A DNA stretch of 64,000 bases, taken from positions 235,995 through 299,994 of the forward strand of contig MU130379.1 of assembly GCA_015039465.1 (NCBI GenBank). Reading direction: 5' to 3'. The DNA comes from Phlegmacium glaucopus (Eukaryota; Basidiomycota; Agaricomycetes; Agaricales; Cortinariaceae). Below, piece by piece: positions 1 to 11,970 of this stretch (the stretch's first letter is position 1; every line of letters begins with the position of its first letter). The position numbers and the translations under genes are program-made. The notes beneath the pieces were generated by a model that was given only the letters and a program-made list of their open reading frames with translations, had not been told where the DNA came from and made no database searches.

Positions 1-1852
1 GGTACAAGGGAAGTAATGTTATATTTCCTATGGCCATACCTGGCCCAAATCCCCCTGGTGATTTAGAGAGCTTTTTATACATACTGTTTCAACACATGGC
101 TCAGGCTAGTGAAGGGATATGGGTATGGGATGCTATTGAATCTTCATACTTTGTTCACCGAGCACATCTTTGCATGGTTAATGGAGATATGCTTGGCTCT
201 GCAAAATGTAGTGGTATGGCTGGGCATTCAGCACTTTTTGGAGATCATTTTACAATGGTACAAGGGGCACGATCTAAGATCACAAAAGGCGCAAAAGCAC
301 AGTATTATCCTATATCACCACCAGATAATGACAAGAAGGAATACAACCCCAGCAGGCCAATATATGATCTTAACAACCTACCTAGGCGTACAGAGGCTCA
401 TTACTGGCGCACTATTGAAATGCTTTCCAAAGCATCAAATAATGCAACAGCAGGTCGAATTGTTCGAGCTACTGGAATTTCACGCTTGCCTTTATGTGCC
501 ACAAGTCTGGCATTTTCTCACCCCAATTTTTTTCCATTAGATCCATTCCATCTCTTTTATGAAAATTGCATGGCTTTTATATGGGACCTATGGACTGGAA
601 GCCAGCTGGGTGACACATTTTTTATTCCAGTAGATAAGCTTAAAACCTTTGGAGAATTAATCCCCCAAGCCATGTCCACACTTCCTGCATCTTTCTGTGG
701 GCCTGTTCGTGATATATTTTTGAAGTGGCATAGCCAATATAAAATATTTGAATGGATGGCTTTGTTGCACTGGTATATAATACCAATTGGCATAGAGCTA
801 GGATTCAACTCCATAGTTTTACAAAACTTTGCCAACTTCTCTGAAATCATAGAGTTTGCTATGACACTGAAACCTAGGTCACAAAAAGAACTGTTGGACT
901 TTCACCAAATGATTGTCAGATTTCTCCATAACTATGAGAAAATATATGTTGGATGGAATCCTGAGAATATATCAAGAGCCAGATTATGTATATTTCAGCT
1001 GATTCATATTCCACAGCACATCATGTGGAATGGAAATATATGAATTGGCCCTCAGGCTACAGTAGAAAGAGGCATAGGAGAAATGAGCCATCGGATACGT
1101 TCTAAGAAAGAGATTCCTGCCAACTTAACCAACCAAATCTATGAGCGAGAACTGTTGAAGGTTTTGCTTTTATACTACCCAACACTTGATGACAGCAAAA
1201 CTAAGTCAAACTCACCTGAAAAGATAAACCCAGTAAAAAAAATGAGGATACTGAAAAGAGAACTTGGTACTAATAAAACACTTCAAGACCACTTACAAGC
1301 AATTGGTCACTTTTTGGGGTGCAACATAAATCCATCTCAGTATCAAACCCAGGTTGCTCGGTGGGGAAAAGCTTGCCTGAAAAATAAATTGATTCACAGT
1401 TGCTTGAGTGATGGTATACGTCCTGTCAATCCTGCAATTAGATATTCCAGATGGTTTGAGGTATGACACAAAGATTCATTTGTTATTCAAAGCTAATATA
1501 TTCAATATAGGCTTCTGTGGACTCAGAGCAAACAGAGGGAGCACCAACAGTAATATTTGGTGAAGCACTGGCATTTTATGAGTTGCTTCAGAAGGACAAT
1601 GAACTCTTAGTGGTTTATCATTGTCTAACAAACCAAGAGAAAGTCCTTAACATGTGGAGAGGAACTTGGTCACAGGATATTTGTGTATTGCCAGTGAAGA
1701 ACATAACTGAGAAAATTGGAATCTGGAAAATGCCCCATGCTGCCAGCCCATTTGTCTGGATACTTCAAAAACATCCTGGTTTATCAATGCTGAGCACTGC
1801 AGAAACTGAACAGAAGGAAGAGAATGAAGATATGGATGGTGGAGATGACTAA
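1..1852 (+). pseudogene. Tnp2/CACTA-like transposase, C-terminal part, broken
   Basis: The reading frame is open from the left edge, so the N-terminus and start lie outside the window. The protein matches what I know of basidiomycete Tnp2-type (CACTA) transposases: a GDLESFL stretch, then GDMLGSAKCSGMAGHSA, ARLCIFQLIHIP and a C-terminal ERGIGEM block. An in-frame TGA at 1041-1043 sits directly after the WNGNI stretch, where relatives carry Arg. The same frame then resumes to 1460. A 50-nt GT-AG intron (1461-1510, phase 0) joins it to the last exon 1511-1852, which ends in an acidic tail. The intron is phase-consistent, so the gene structure is preserved and only the stop breaks it. A DNA cut-and-paste role is inferred from the family. 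Plavaka-type naming is possible; I am sure it is a transposase and less sure of the family name. Confidence 0.75.
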
Positions 1853-2223
1853 TACAGTAGTTTCTTCTTTGCTATGTACTTTTTGAATGGATGTACCTTT
1901 TCAAATGTCTGCCTCTTCCCATACAACCCAGAATTTTTAGTAGTTACTCCTTTGTTGTGTGTTCATACCAAGTGAAGATCATCTGTACAACCCTTTTCTT
2001 GTGCTGCATCATTTCATTATATATTTTAATCTGCTACAATAGCTACACAAGCTGGTATGATGATGTTTGACTATCAAAGTGATTAAGGTGAGGTATTTTT
2101 AACTCAATTAGTCACGTGAGAGTGAGACATTTTGTTGACTCTCATTGGACTATGTGACTATGACTACTATTACGCTTCCAAAGTTTAATCAACAGGGACC
2201 TCAACATTCCAAACATGACTCAT
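1853..2223. other. Intergenic, no gene seen
   Basis: AT-rich sequence between the transposase end and the kinase relic. I looked for a CACTA terminal repeat that would close the upstream element and did not find a convincing one. A CACGTG hexamer is at about 2114-2119. Confidence 0.4.
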
Positions 2224-4310
2224 ATGGCCTACAAAAGTTTCACCTCTCTCCCACCTAGGACAACTCCTCAACGCCCAAAGCATTCATCAGTTAACCTGTG
2301 CAATGAGCCCCTCGTTCTCTGAACTCTGGATCACATTCTCAGCCTTGAACTTACAGGAGCCACAATCACCCACGAGGGTTTCGTCAATGATATATTTACA
2401 GACGAGGCATTAGGCTTTACTATCACTCCCATTGTTGCCCACCTCAACAATTTGCAAGCCTTTGACTGTGGTCAAGTTACCCCAGAAGCACTACCTCCAA
2501 ATATTGTCCCTATCCATCTCCGGCGTAATGTTGCCAGCGAAACACAAACTGCCGATCACCTTAATAATATCATTACATTAATCAGCGACTTTGTCGGAAA
2601 GACCTCGATGCGACAGTGGAGCGCATGCGCTCACAATCACCCTTTGCCTGGATCAGTTCACCGGCACAAACCCGATATCATGCTTTACAACAAAGTTATA
2701 CCCGAAGGCGACCTTGATTGGAAATTGGTTCATTCTGTCCTTGAGATCACTGCCAATCGTGGGCTCAAAGTACCCCATGCGACCTTGAGGTCTAAAGCCT
2801 TGAACATTTTTAGTGCGCAACATTCTCGTCAATATGTAATTACTGCATGGATGACTCATACCTCTTTTGGAGCCACCCTCTTTGACTGCTCAGGTGAAAT
2901 CAGGGCCCAGTGGCACTACACCTCCCAAGAATCATATGCCAGGCTTATCACTGGCTTGGCCTACAGCGAGGAAGGGTTACTGGGATACGACTTGTCTCTG
3001 GAGAGGGACCTGCATGGGAACGTAGAGAAATTACACATGAAGAATGAATGGTACTCTGTCATAAAGGTCGTCTTTTCCAATGACGTCTTATGAGGCAGAG
3101 CTACGGTCTGTTGGCTTGTTATGAAGGATGGCAAGCAGCTTGTAGTAAAGGACACCTGGGTAGATGTTGAGCGTCAATACAAGGAGCGAGAATTTCTAGA
3201 AGCATCTATGAAGTTGTGGATCGCAAATGTCCCGAAGTTACATTGTACTGAAGAAGTGGCAGTGAACGGCACGGCTGACTCCACCAGATCACGTTGACCT
3301 CTGGCTCTGTGGGAGGGGATCGAAGATCGAGTCCACTGCCGATTGCTGCTTGACCCTGTCTGTACATCAATCCAACATTTCAAGTTGCAAAAGGAGCTCC
3401 TCCAGGCATTCATCAACTGCATCAAAGGTATGTCTTAAGTTGTTTCAGAGTCTTGTGCTGCTGCTGATATATTTGTATATTATAGCACACAAGGCATTAG
3501 TTACCAACGGCATTCTTCACTGTGATATAAGCATGAGTAATCTCGCTCTGGCGTGTACCGGTGGACACAATCACAGTGAAGAATGTCCTCCCAATACACT
3601 TCGAAGAGGCGTTCTCATCGATTTTGACTACGCTATTTGGCTGGCAAGCACCTCACGCATGATCTCAAAAACTGACAAAATGGTATGAAATAGTTATATA
3701 CTGTCAGTGCATATACTGATCTTTGTCCTTATGCACTGCTAGGGTACACTCCCATTCATCGCAATCGAAATCCTTTGCCCTCAGGTCGGCAACCAGACAC
3801 AAGTTCATGCCTACCAACACGATCTAGAGTCCTTTCTCTATGTCTTAATATGGATCTGTATCACTTACGAATGCCCAGGCATCTTGAAGAAAAACGTCAA
3901 TAATAAATAATATTGTCATGTCTTGGAATGATCAAAATGTCACACAACTAGAATACCTCGGAATCACCAAGCGCGCTCATCTACAGACTAAAGATGTCAT
4001 TTACCGGGGCTTCTCTCCCTACTTTCAAGTCTTCCGCCCCTTGATAGATGCTCTCATGGGTGTCTTATTCACCACACCAGATTACTACACTAGCAAAAGT
4101 GCCGCCACTCACCAAGCTTTCATCGCAATTTTTGAGAACGTCCTCTCAACCCTCCCACCAGAGCCTGCTGTGTCGCAACCACCTACCCATGCTAAGCCAG
4201 CAGTGAAAAAGCGTATTTTCGACAATGAAGACGGTGACTTGACAATTGGGTCTGAGCCAGTGATCAGGAAACCATCTATCAAACCCAAGCGGGTCCGTGT
4301 TGCTGCCTAA
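2224..4310 (+). pseudogene. FunK1 fungal-type protein kinase, decayed
   Basis: Family features are in order: an N-terminal half with KPDIMLYN and SRQYVITAWM, the catalytic loop HCDISMSN (about 3513-3541), the metal-binding DFD of LIDFDYA, and a C-lobe with HDLESFLYVLIWI. Two introns are intact: 3428-3485 (phase 1) and 3683-3742 (phase 0), both GT-AG and frame-preserving. Three in-frame TGA codons (2320, 3091, 3295) interrupt exon 1. The last two lie in conserved contexts where the family has Arg. A +1 frame change near 3900-3917 separates the C-lobe from the tail that ends at 4310. The start at 2224 is the first ATG in frame and is uncertain. FunK1 (Pkinase_fungal) genes form large families in basidiomycetes; their substrates are unknown. 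The gene is clearly non-functional as written. Confidence 0.85.
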
Positions 4311-4609
4311 CAGTAGGGTCTTGTCTTCGAACCCTCAATACTATGATGAGCACATGGCCCTGGTAGGCATGGCTCTACCCTTCCCCGTTTTTATTCTTCC
4401 TCCTCATCTTCCGTTCTTCACTTTATCTCTCTTCCTCTCCTCCCATTGTTTCACTCATCTTTGTTTGCATTGTGTTTGCGTTGTGTTTGACACATCTTGT
4501 ATTTGTTGTAGTCAATCATACAATTATGCTTCACGTTTTAGCCTTAACATCAGGAAAAATGATTTTGGCCCTAGGTAGCCTTGGGTAATTTGTTAGTATC
4601 ACATCACTA

Positions 4610-4675
4610 CTCAGGACATCCCAGGACACCCCAGGACACCTCAGGACACCTCAGGACATCCTAGAGCAGCACAGG
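4610..4675 (+). repeat. Degenerate 10-nt tandem array (CAGGACAYCY)
   Basis: About six consecutive units of the form CAGGACAYCY or close variants (CAGGACATCC, CAGGACACCC, CAGGACACCT). The array ends abruptly at the sequence AGAGCAGCACAGG. No coding role is visible. Confidence 0.7.
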
Positions 4676-5247
4676 TAAAATTTTGAGTGTCACCCATTTT
4701 CTCAGGACACCTTTAGTATATCCTGGTGCATTGACCATCTGGACCAAATCACATCAGGAGGCCCTGGGAGTCCCTTAGAATTTATGAATTTTGCTAGAAA
4801 ATCTTTAACCGCTGCGTCCAAAAAAGTATTTTGCAGTTTTCTCAATAAGGAGAGCTGCTATTAATATAATTTAAACATATTCAGGGTCCTAAAACAATTC
4901 TCTACCATCTTTAAAAAATTTCCTTTTTTGGAATTTATGTAATCTACCCTGACCCAGCACCATATGCTTGAAATCATGCTTATCTGTGATCATGTGACCA
5001 ATGGTCTGTGCGCCATCCAAAAGATATATAAACCACCCACAATTTTGTTTTCTTATTTCCTACTTCCCCAGTATTATACTAGTATATTTATGTATCACTA
5101 TTTTATTATTATTTTATTACTAGTACTATATATGATGTTTAGAATAATTGAATATAATTTTATTGTTATTATTATTATTCTGTTGTGTGAGACCACTCAA
5201 ATATCTGGTTTATATATGTTTTCTAGCATCAGATCCAAAGGGACTAA

Positions 5248-5413
5248 GGCTGCCTCAGGATGCTCTCAGGTTGCCTCAGGACGCTCTCAGGTTGCCCCAG
5301 GACAGCCTAAGACTCTTCATACATAGGTAACTTGCACCCCAGGGTGACCTCTTGACCTGAGTGCCCTGAGCTGCCTGGGGCACCCTGGGACATTTCAGGA
5401 CAGCCTAGGGCAC
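5248..5413 (+). repeat. Second array of the CAGGA/CCTGGG short repeat
   Basis: Alternating GCCTCAGGATGCTCTCAGGTT-like units (5248-5310), then CCTGAG/CCTGGG/CAGGACAGCC units (5334-5413). The motif resembles the array near 4610, so the two probably share an origin. It is read as LRLPQDA repeats in one frame, which I take as accidental. Confidence 0.6.
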
Positions 5414-5470
5414 AAGTCATTTTTCCTGATGAAGGTCGTAACTCTCAATTGATTCAGATGCAATTATTTC

Positions 5471-5627
5471 TTTTGAATGTGCAGGGTAACCGAAATAGGA
5501 TAGAGCTAAAGATTATTAGACCTCAGTGATAATAAACACTGAGGTGTCACATAAATGAGAGTGACCTTTAAAAGAAAGAAATTATGTAATACTAAATAAG
5601 CGGATAACTAGTATAATAAGTTCAACA
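5471..5627 (-). repeat. Copia-1 3' LTR, internally deleted
   Basis: The LTR is 157 bp against 263 bp for its partner. The 106-bp difference lies exactly between two copies of the 20-bp direct repeat CCTCAGTGATAATAAACACT, present twice in the partner (11758-11777 and 11864-11883) and once here (5521-5540). This is a deletion by repeat slippage or recombination. In the sense direction the LTR begins TGTTGAAC. Confidence 0.92.
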
Positions 5628-5651
5628 CTCCCCCTTGAGACAAATATGGGG

Positions 5652-8451
5652 TTAACGAAGCCCAAGGAGGTCTCGAAAAGCAACAAATTTGTTTCGTGCA
5701 AGAGATTTAGTAAAGATATTGGCAATCATTTCGGAGGTAGGGCAATATTTGATAAAAATGTGGCTGGAAGAAATAGTTTGTTGAATAAAATGGAAATGAA
5801 CGTTGATGTGTTTGGTGCGACCGTGAAATGTCGAGTCTTTGGACAAGCAGATAGCACCTTGATTATCACAAAAGAGAGTAGTAGGTAAAGTAAAAGAGAA
5901 AATATTAGAAAATTCGGAAAGAAACTTATGTATCCATAGTATATCCTTGGAAGAATGAGTGAGGGCAACATATTCGGCTTTGGTGCTGGATAAAGTGACA
6001 ATAGGTTGTTTCTTGCAGCTCCAGGAGACGATTCCGATACCAATAAAGTAGACGAAACCAGATATCGAGTGTTGATGTAGATGGGAGGCCCAATCTGCAT
6101 CAGAATAGCCAGTAACCTTGCTCTGAGTACCGCCCAATACGAGTTGTAGATCTTTAGAACCTAATAAATACTTGAAAACGCGAGTGACGGCTTTTAAGTG
6201 AGTTGTATGGGGGGTTTTGAGGTACTGAGACAAGGTTGAAACAGCGAAAGAAATGTCAGGACGAGTCATTACAGCAACGTACATAAGTGAGCCGATCATC
6301 TCGCAGTATTTCATCTTTTCACAAGGAGTAAGAAGGGTAGGCGAAATGCCTTGCGAGTCTGGTGTTAGGTTGATTCCGGGTTCCAACGGCGTAACTGCAG
6401 TACAGGAATCTTCTAAGCCAAAACGAGTAATAATTTGCTCAATATAAGACAATTGGGATAGGGACATTGTACAAGTTTTGAGATTGTGTGTGATCTTGAC
6501 TCCAAGTAGCCAGTTAATGGGTCCAAGATCGGTGATTTCGAATCGTTGACAAAGTTGCTGTTTGAAAAATTCAACCAATTTGTCAGAATCGGCAATGATA
6601 GTGAAATCGTCAGTCGCAGCGGCAACTATGATGTACTATCATTGCCGAGTTTGTAGAATACGGCTTCATCAGCTTGTGAGACCGTAAATCCAAGTCCAGT
6701 AAATGTATTGACAACTTCAAGGTACCAAGCGCGAGCACCTTGTTTAGTCCCATAAAGTGGGCGACAAAGTCGACATACTAGATTTTTGATATTTCACAAA
6801 TTATTGGGTAAATCGCAAAATTCATGATACAGAGGGGGGAGATTCATATGAATCACCTCGTCCTCTTGTAGGTAGGCATTAAGATAGGCATTTTTAACAT
6901 CAATTTGATGAATGGAAACACTTTTTTGAGCACCAAAAGACAATAGGATGCGTAAGCTTACAGGGCAGACTGTGGGAGCGAAAGTTTCAGTGTAATCAAC
7001 ACCAAACTCCTGTCTATATCCTTTTGCGACTAATCTGGCTTTATATCAAGCGATATTCCCATCGGCATCACATTTACGGCAAAAAATGTATCGGCATGGT
7101 ATCATGTTGGCACCGTGTGGTGCATCAATAAGATCCCAAGTGTGTAACTTTTCGATCTGGGTAAGTTCTGCTTCTATTGCGTCCGTCCATTGTTCTTTTT
7201 CACAACCGCTAAGTGCTTCCCTCAAGGTAGGTTCATCCTCCTGGTTAGCAACCATTGCCATCTCTAATTCATCTTGGAACCAGTCGGTCTTGCAGACGTC
7301 TAGTTCTACTCCCCCTGGTTCAAGATTTTCGCTCACTTTGACTGCGAAAACAGCCTCTCCATGTTGAATATTTAGGACGTCAGACTGAATGATTGCATTT
7401 TTTCGAGTTCGTCTTCCGCGGCTGTATTCGTTGGAGTTATACTGTTGTAAGCCTTTAAGTGAGTTTTGTCTTTGTCTTGGATGGGTTGTAGGTGTTGACT
7501 GAGACTTGTTTGATTGTAGGTTGGGTACTTGAGATTCAACAGTAGGTAGGATCGGTAAGTTCTCAGTTTCATTGTTGAGAATTTGGGGTTGATTCGTTTC
7601 ATTTTGAACTTTAGGTTCATCGGGGGCAATTTTAGAAGGTTTGAGAGTGTTGTTGGGTGTTTTAGGATCGTCCGGATTGGAAAATATGTCCCACTCCCCC
7701 TCAATTTGGACGTCATTCAATTGTAAGACTTCATTTTTATCAAAATAAATGTCTCTTTCAATCGAAACCTTCCTTTTTTCAGGCCAGTATATCCTGAGAC
7801 CTTTTGATTCATCGTCATAACCCACAAAACGCCCTTCCTCAACTTTTGAGTCAAGTTTTGAAACATTTAACTTCTTTACCCAGGCTGTGGCCCCCCATTC
7901 GTGCAATTGCGAAAGGTCGGGTTTCTTTCCGGTTGCTTTTCATATGGGGTTTTATTTTCATTTATGGATTGAGTGGGTACACAATTACAAATCCATATGC
8001 TATGTGATATAGCTTCTGCCCATAGGTTTCTTGGTAGTCCGGAAGCTGCTATCATTGCGAGTGCGCATTCAACATGCGTTCGGTTGGCTCGTTTGGCTGA
8101 TCCATTTGAAGATGGAGAATCATGAACGGTAAGGTGATGAACCATTCCTGATTTTTGGAGATGTTCACTAAAGACTTTACTAGTGAATTCACCACCTCGG
8201 TCACATCCAAAAATTTTGATTGTTGTCCTGCATTGACTTTTAACCCAAGCCTCGTATTTCTGGTAGTTTTCGAACCCTTCCAATTTTGCTTGACAAAAGT
8301 AGACTTGTTCCTCATGGCTTGACAGGTCCTGATATAGCTGGTAGTATTTATTTCAACCAAGCAATTCTACAGGAGCTGGACCCCAGGTATCAGCAACCAC
8401 CTTATCACCATATTGCTGATATTTGATTTCGCTCTTTTTAGGAAAAGGTTT
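5652..8451 (-). pseudogene. Copia-1 pol: integrase core, reverse transcriptase, RNase H
   Basis: In sense order there is an integrase core with DRGGEF. The third catalytic block reads NGSAKRANR (about 8090), with Lys in place of the family's catalytic Glu. After a frameshift near 7900 comes a GKKP-like tail and a Ser/Pro/Asn-rich linker, then RT from TLREALSGCEKEQW. The RT active-site block reads ATDDFTIIADS (about 6605-6640), reached by another frameshift, and RNase H reads GYSDADWA and LSSTKAEYVAL, ending FRDLLGLR at 5652. In-frame TGAs at 7046 and 6794 replace expected Arg codons. A TGA at 8353 lies where relatives usually have Gly and does not fit that pattern. Confidence 0.9.
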
Positions 8452-9670
8452 TCAAGTCGCTTTTGCTTTTATGCAAGGTTCACAGAACTCAGGTTCGGAT
8501 GCAAAATTGAGATCCACTCCTTTTACCATGCCATTTTTGACCATCTTGCGTAAGTCGTCATAATTTACATGACCCATTTTTCTATGTAGATCATTGATTG
8601 ACATCGGTTTGATTGTAGCATTTGCAGTAAGTGACTTTAGGAGTTTCGGCTCTTCCATTACTCGATATAGGCCTCGTATAAGGGGGATATGAGCGATGAT
8701 TTTGCCTTTTGGACTTTGGATAACACATTTTCCGGCTTTAATGAATAGGGTATAGTCGGCACGATCCAATATCCCAACGGATATGAGGGTAAATGCAAGC
8801 ATCGGTGAGTAGTATACATTTTTGAGTGTAACGAGTGTGTGTTTCTGATCTCTGTTTGGCAGTGCTATTTGGAGATCTCCTTTCCCTAGTGCTTTGAATG
8901 AATGTCCGTCGGCTGCTTTTACCGGTTCAGGATCAATTTCTTTGTAGTTTAGGAATCTCGATCTTTCAGGGGAGAAATGGCTGCTTGCTCCAGTGTCGAG
9001 TATCAATCCGTTCAATTTGGATACAGCGTGGGCTTCATGTTGGAAATCAGAGGTGCATACAAGAGCAGTAGAGTTGTCAGGGAGGTTATAGGTGAGCATT
9101 GCGTAGTTGTCAGATTCGTCATTGACGATATTTGACTTTTCATTGACTACGTTCCCTGACTTCCCCTTTGTAGCCTGAGACTTCTTCTTTTTCTCTTTCC
9201 ACCAATCCAGAGCCTTGTGCTCTTTTCCACCACCCTTCTCGAAGCATTTATCATTGGTATGACCTTTCTTTTTGCAGTTCGAACATCGTTTGCTTTCCCT
9301 TTGTGATTTTTCTTTCCCTTTCCAGTTTGGGTTTCAAGCTCTCGCGGTGGCCGCTATCATTGCCTCATTGGATTTGTTTATGCTTTCCTCAAGCAGTACT
9401 TTACAGTGCCCCATGCTTCCAAACAGAATCCAACTGGAGTCCGAGCATTCCGACTGGATTCCCAGTGGAGTCCGAGTGGAGTCCGAGTGGAATCATGGAT
9501 TCCGAATGGAGTCCACTCGGACTCCACTCGGACTCTGCTTGGAGTCCAAGTCACTAAGTAGATTCCGAACAGAGTCCGAGTAGAGTCCGAGTGGATTCCA
9601 AATAGAGTCCGAGTGGACTCTTAGTGCCGAGTGGATTCCAAATGGAGTCTGAGTGGACTCTGAGTGGATT

Positions 9671-10664
9671 CCAATTGCCAACTTCCTAATCAAGTAATTC
9701 ATCACCTGACTTGTAGCATATGACAAATAAAAGAATACCAGTAAGGAGGATTGAACCAAAGACCTTGAGAAAGGTCATGTGACATAATTCCCACACTGCA
9801 TCAGTGATCTACCAACTGCACCATCATTGCTTGTATATATATAAAAACTAATGGTTATATATACCCTTCCCACCTGACTAAATAATATATTCTGGCACTT
9901 GCTGAGGGGCTACTACCATGTATTATATACCAAAATGTTCATAAAAATGAGGGTAGTCCGTTGGTAATAAAATCGTGATGTGATACGCACTTTGATATGC
10001 AGTTATATGCGAAATACTGCAGAATATACTGTAAAATAATGCGCTCTATGCTTATAAATGAGCCGAACATGACGCACCATATACCGATAGAATCGTGCTA
10101 ATAACAGCGTTCAGAATATATATAAATCACGTGCATGCGCCATGTCTGGTGCGTGTTTTTACACATTTTACATGTTTTAATATTGAAAAAGGGCTTATAT
10201 TCCCACGCTCATAGTATGGTTAGATTCCCTAGCAGTGTAGCTTTCTATCGGTATAAGGTGCGTCATGTTCGGCTCATTTATAAGCATAGAGCGCATTATT
10301 TTACTGTATATTCTGCAGTATTTCGCATATAACTGCATATCAAAGTGCGTATCACATCACGATTTTATTACCAATGGATTCCCCTCATTTTTATGAACAT
10401 TTTGGTATATAATACATGGTAGTAGCCCTTCAGCAAGTGCCAGAATATATTATTTAGTCAGGTGGGAGGGGTATATATAACCATTAGTTTTTATATATAT
10501 ACAAGCAATGATGGTGCAGTTGGTAGATCACTGATGCAGTGTGGGAATTATGTCACATGACCTTTCTCAAGGTCTTTGGTTCAATCCTCCTTACTGGTAT
10601 TCTTTTATTTGTCATATGCTACAAGTCAGGTGATTAATTACTTGATTAGGAAGTTGGCAATTGG
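9671..10664. repeat. Long inverted repeat (hairpin) inside F1
   Basis: Left arm 9671-10092 and right arm 10242-10664 are near-perfect reverse complements of about 420 bp. They begin CCAATTGCCAACTTCC and end TTGGCAATTGG. The loop is 10093-10241. A transcript across it would fold into a long double-stranded RNA. Each arm contains one tRNA-like module. Confidence 0.9.
10509..10592 (+). repeat. tRNA-like (Pol III A/B box) module, mirrored at about 9748-9834
   Basis: TGGTGCAGTTGGTA fits the A box, and GGTTCAATCC about 60 nt later fits the B box. The stems of a tRNA fold are poor, so I regard it as tRNA-derived rather than a tRNA gene. The reverse-complement copy lies in the left hairpin arm. Confidence 0.55.
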
Positions 10665-11695
10665 AAACACTTGGAATCCTTGGGATTCCAAATGGATTCA
10701 GAGTGGATTCTGAGTGGATTCTGAGTGGATTCCTAATGGATTCCACTTGGAATCCAAGTTGGAATTCTCAATTCGGACTCGGAGTCTGAGCAGATTCCAA
10801 GTAATTTACTTGGAATCCACTTGGACTCCGAGTGGATTCCGAGTGGAATACATTCCGACCAAACTCACAAAATTGAGGGGGTTACCTGCCAGAAAATATT
10901 CCGCTCAGAGTCCGAGTTTGCTCCTCAGAATGCTTGGAATCCACTCAGATTCCATTCGGATTCCGAGCAGAAACTGTGGGGCACTGTAAAGACCTCTCCT
11001 CAAGAGCTACAGAATTAGCCTCTTCATTGAGGTGCCAAATTAGGTTCGTGCTCGAGAGTTTCTTCCCAGATTCATGTGCGGCGGCGCTTAGCATCGTAAT
11101 TAGAGATCGAAAATTGGGTGCAAGGGATAGAGAGGTTTGGATATATGCCACAAAAGACTCGTTGGAAATCTGGCAGTTCATTTCAGCCAGTCTCTCTTTG
11201 ATTTCAATCATTTTCGTCAAGTGTTCTCGCATACTTTGGCCATCAATGTATCAGCTTGTTTGCAATTGAGTAAGAAGGTTCGTTTCGTACATAGAACCCT
11301 TGTCAGCATGAATTGACACAATCTTTTTCCATACAGATGTGGCATCGGGTTCGTTTTTGACTTGAATGAACGTCGAGCTATCAATCGATCGGTAAATAAC
11401 TTCGCGAACGGCTGCCTGTCATTGCTCATATTCGTCCTGTTCAGTCTCGTGTTTTTGGATTTTGTCATCTGATAAAGGTATTAGGGAACTGGGTCTATAG
11501 TAAGCGCCTGCTCTTGCTACTAGTTCAATTGGTTTACACGCTGTCCCAGTGACGTGTCTCTTCAGGCCTTTTGAAGTAAGATAATTCATTACTCTTTCAG
11601 CGTACATCGTCCAATTGGAGCCGTTTGGCTGAAGCTTTGGAATTGTTAATCCTTGACCTGTGTTTGACATAGAATTCATCTCGGAGATGTCATTG

Positions 11696-11707
11696 GGGCC
11701 CATAACC
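11696..11707 (-). promoter_or_regulatory. Copia-1 primer-binding site (half tRNA-iMet type)
   Basis: The sense sequence GGTTATGGGCCC starts immediately after the 5' LTR. Its complement, GGGCCCATAACC, is the anticodon arm (CAU) of eukaryotic initiator tRNA-Met. Drosophila copia is known to prime from this internal half-tRNA. The adjacency to the LTR fixes the LTR boundary. Confidence 0.85.
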
Positions 11708-11970
11708 TTTTGAATGTGCAGGGTAACCGAAATAGGATAGAGCTAAAGATTATTAGACCTCAGTGATAATAAACACTATGCATTCAATAATAAGTACCTA
11801 AAGATTATTAGCTAAAGGAAGAGTAAGTAAAAGATATATAATACGAAGACCAAGCAACTTACACCTCAGTGATAATAAACACTGAGGTGTCACATAAATG
11901 AGAGTGACCTTTAAAAGAAAGAAATTATGTAATACTAAATAAGCGGATAACTAGTATAATAAGTTCAACA
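11708..11970 (-). repeat. Copia-1 5' LTR, full length
   Basis: 263 bp, beginning TGTTGAAC in the sense direction and ending TTCAAAA next to the primer site. It contains the 20-bp direct repeat twice (see the 3' LTR). Confidence 0.92.

Larger units (their letters stand above)
4311..5465. other. Intergenic with two arrays of short repeats
   Basis: No gene is supported. The stretch contains two clusters of a degenerate 10-nt unit around CAGGACA (listed separately) and otherwise AT-rich, pyrimidine-rich sequence. Long open frames here have no family resemblance and are mostly the repeats read as codons. Confidence 0.5.
9394..10996. mobile_element. Non-autonomous hAT-like foldback element (F1) nested in copia-1
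   Basis: An exact 8-bp target duplication, TCCTCAAG (9386-9393 and 10997-11004), flanks it, which is typical of hAT transposons. The termini are imperfect inverted repeats: CAGTACTTTACAGTGCCCC on the left and GAGGTCTTTACAGTGCCCC read inward from the right (16 of 19 match). Inside are subterminal arrays of GAGTGGATTCC/GGAGTCC motifs (9420-9675 and 10675-10960) and a large inverted repeat. There is no transposase, so it must be moved in trans. Confidence 0.88.
8452..11703 (-). pseudogene. Copia-1 gag, protease and integrase zinc region (split by insertion)
   Basis: The start codon lies within the primer-binding site (ATG of GGTTATGGGCCC), as in related copia elements. Gag runs 11703-10997, is interrupted by the hAT-like element, and resumes at 9393. 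Two in-frame TGAs (11419 and 11251) break the first part, but the frame is continuous across both. After the insertion come a basic linker with the zinc knuckle CSNCKKKGHTNDKC, then protease with LDTGASSHF (about 8990-9015) and the HHCC zinc region with LHRKMGH and CEPCIKAK. A TGA at 8452 ends this stretch where relatives have Arg. Confidence 0.88.

Noticed and set aside
10509..10592. Functional tRNA gene
   Set aside because: A and B boxes are present but acceptor and anticodon stems do not pair, and the sequence is duplicated in both hairpin arms of a transposon.
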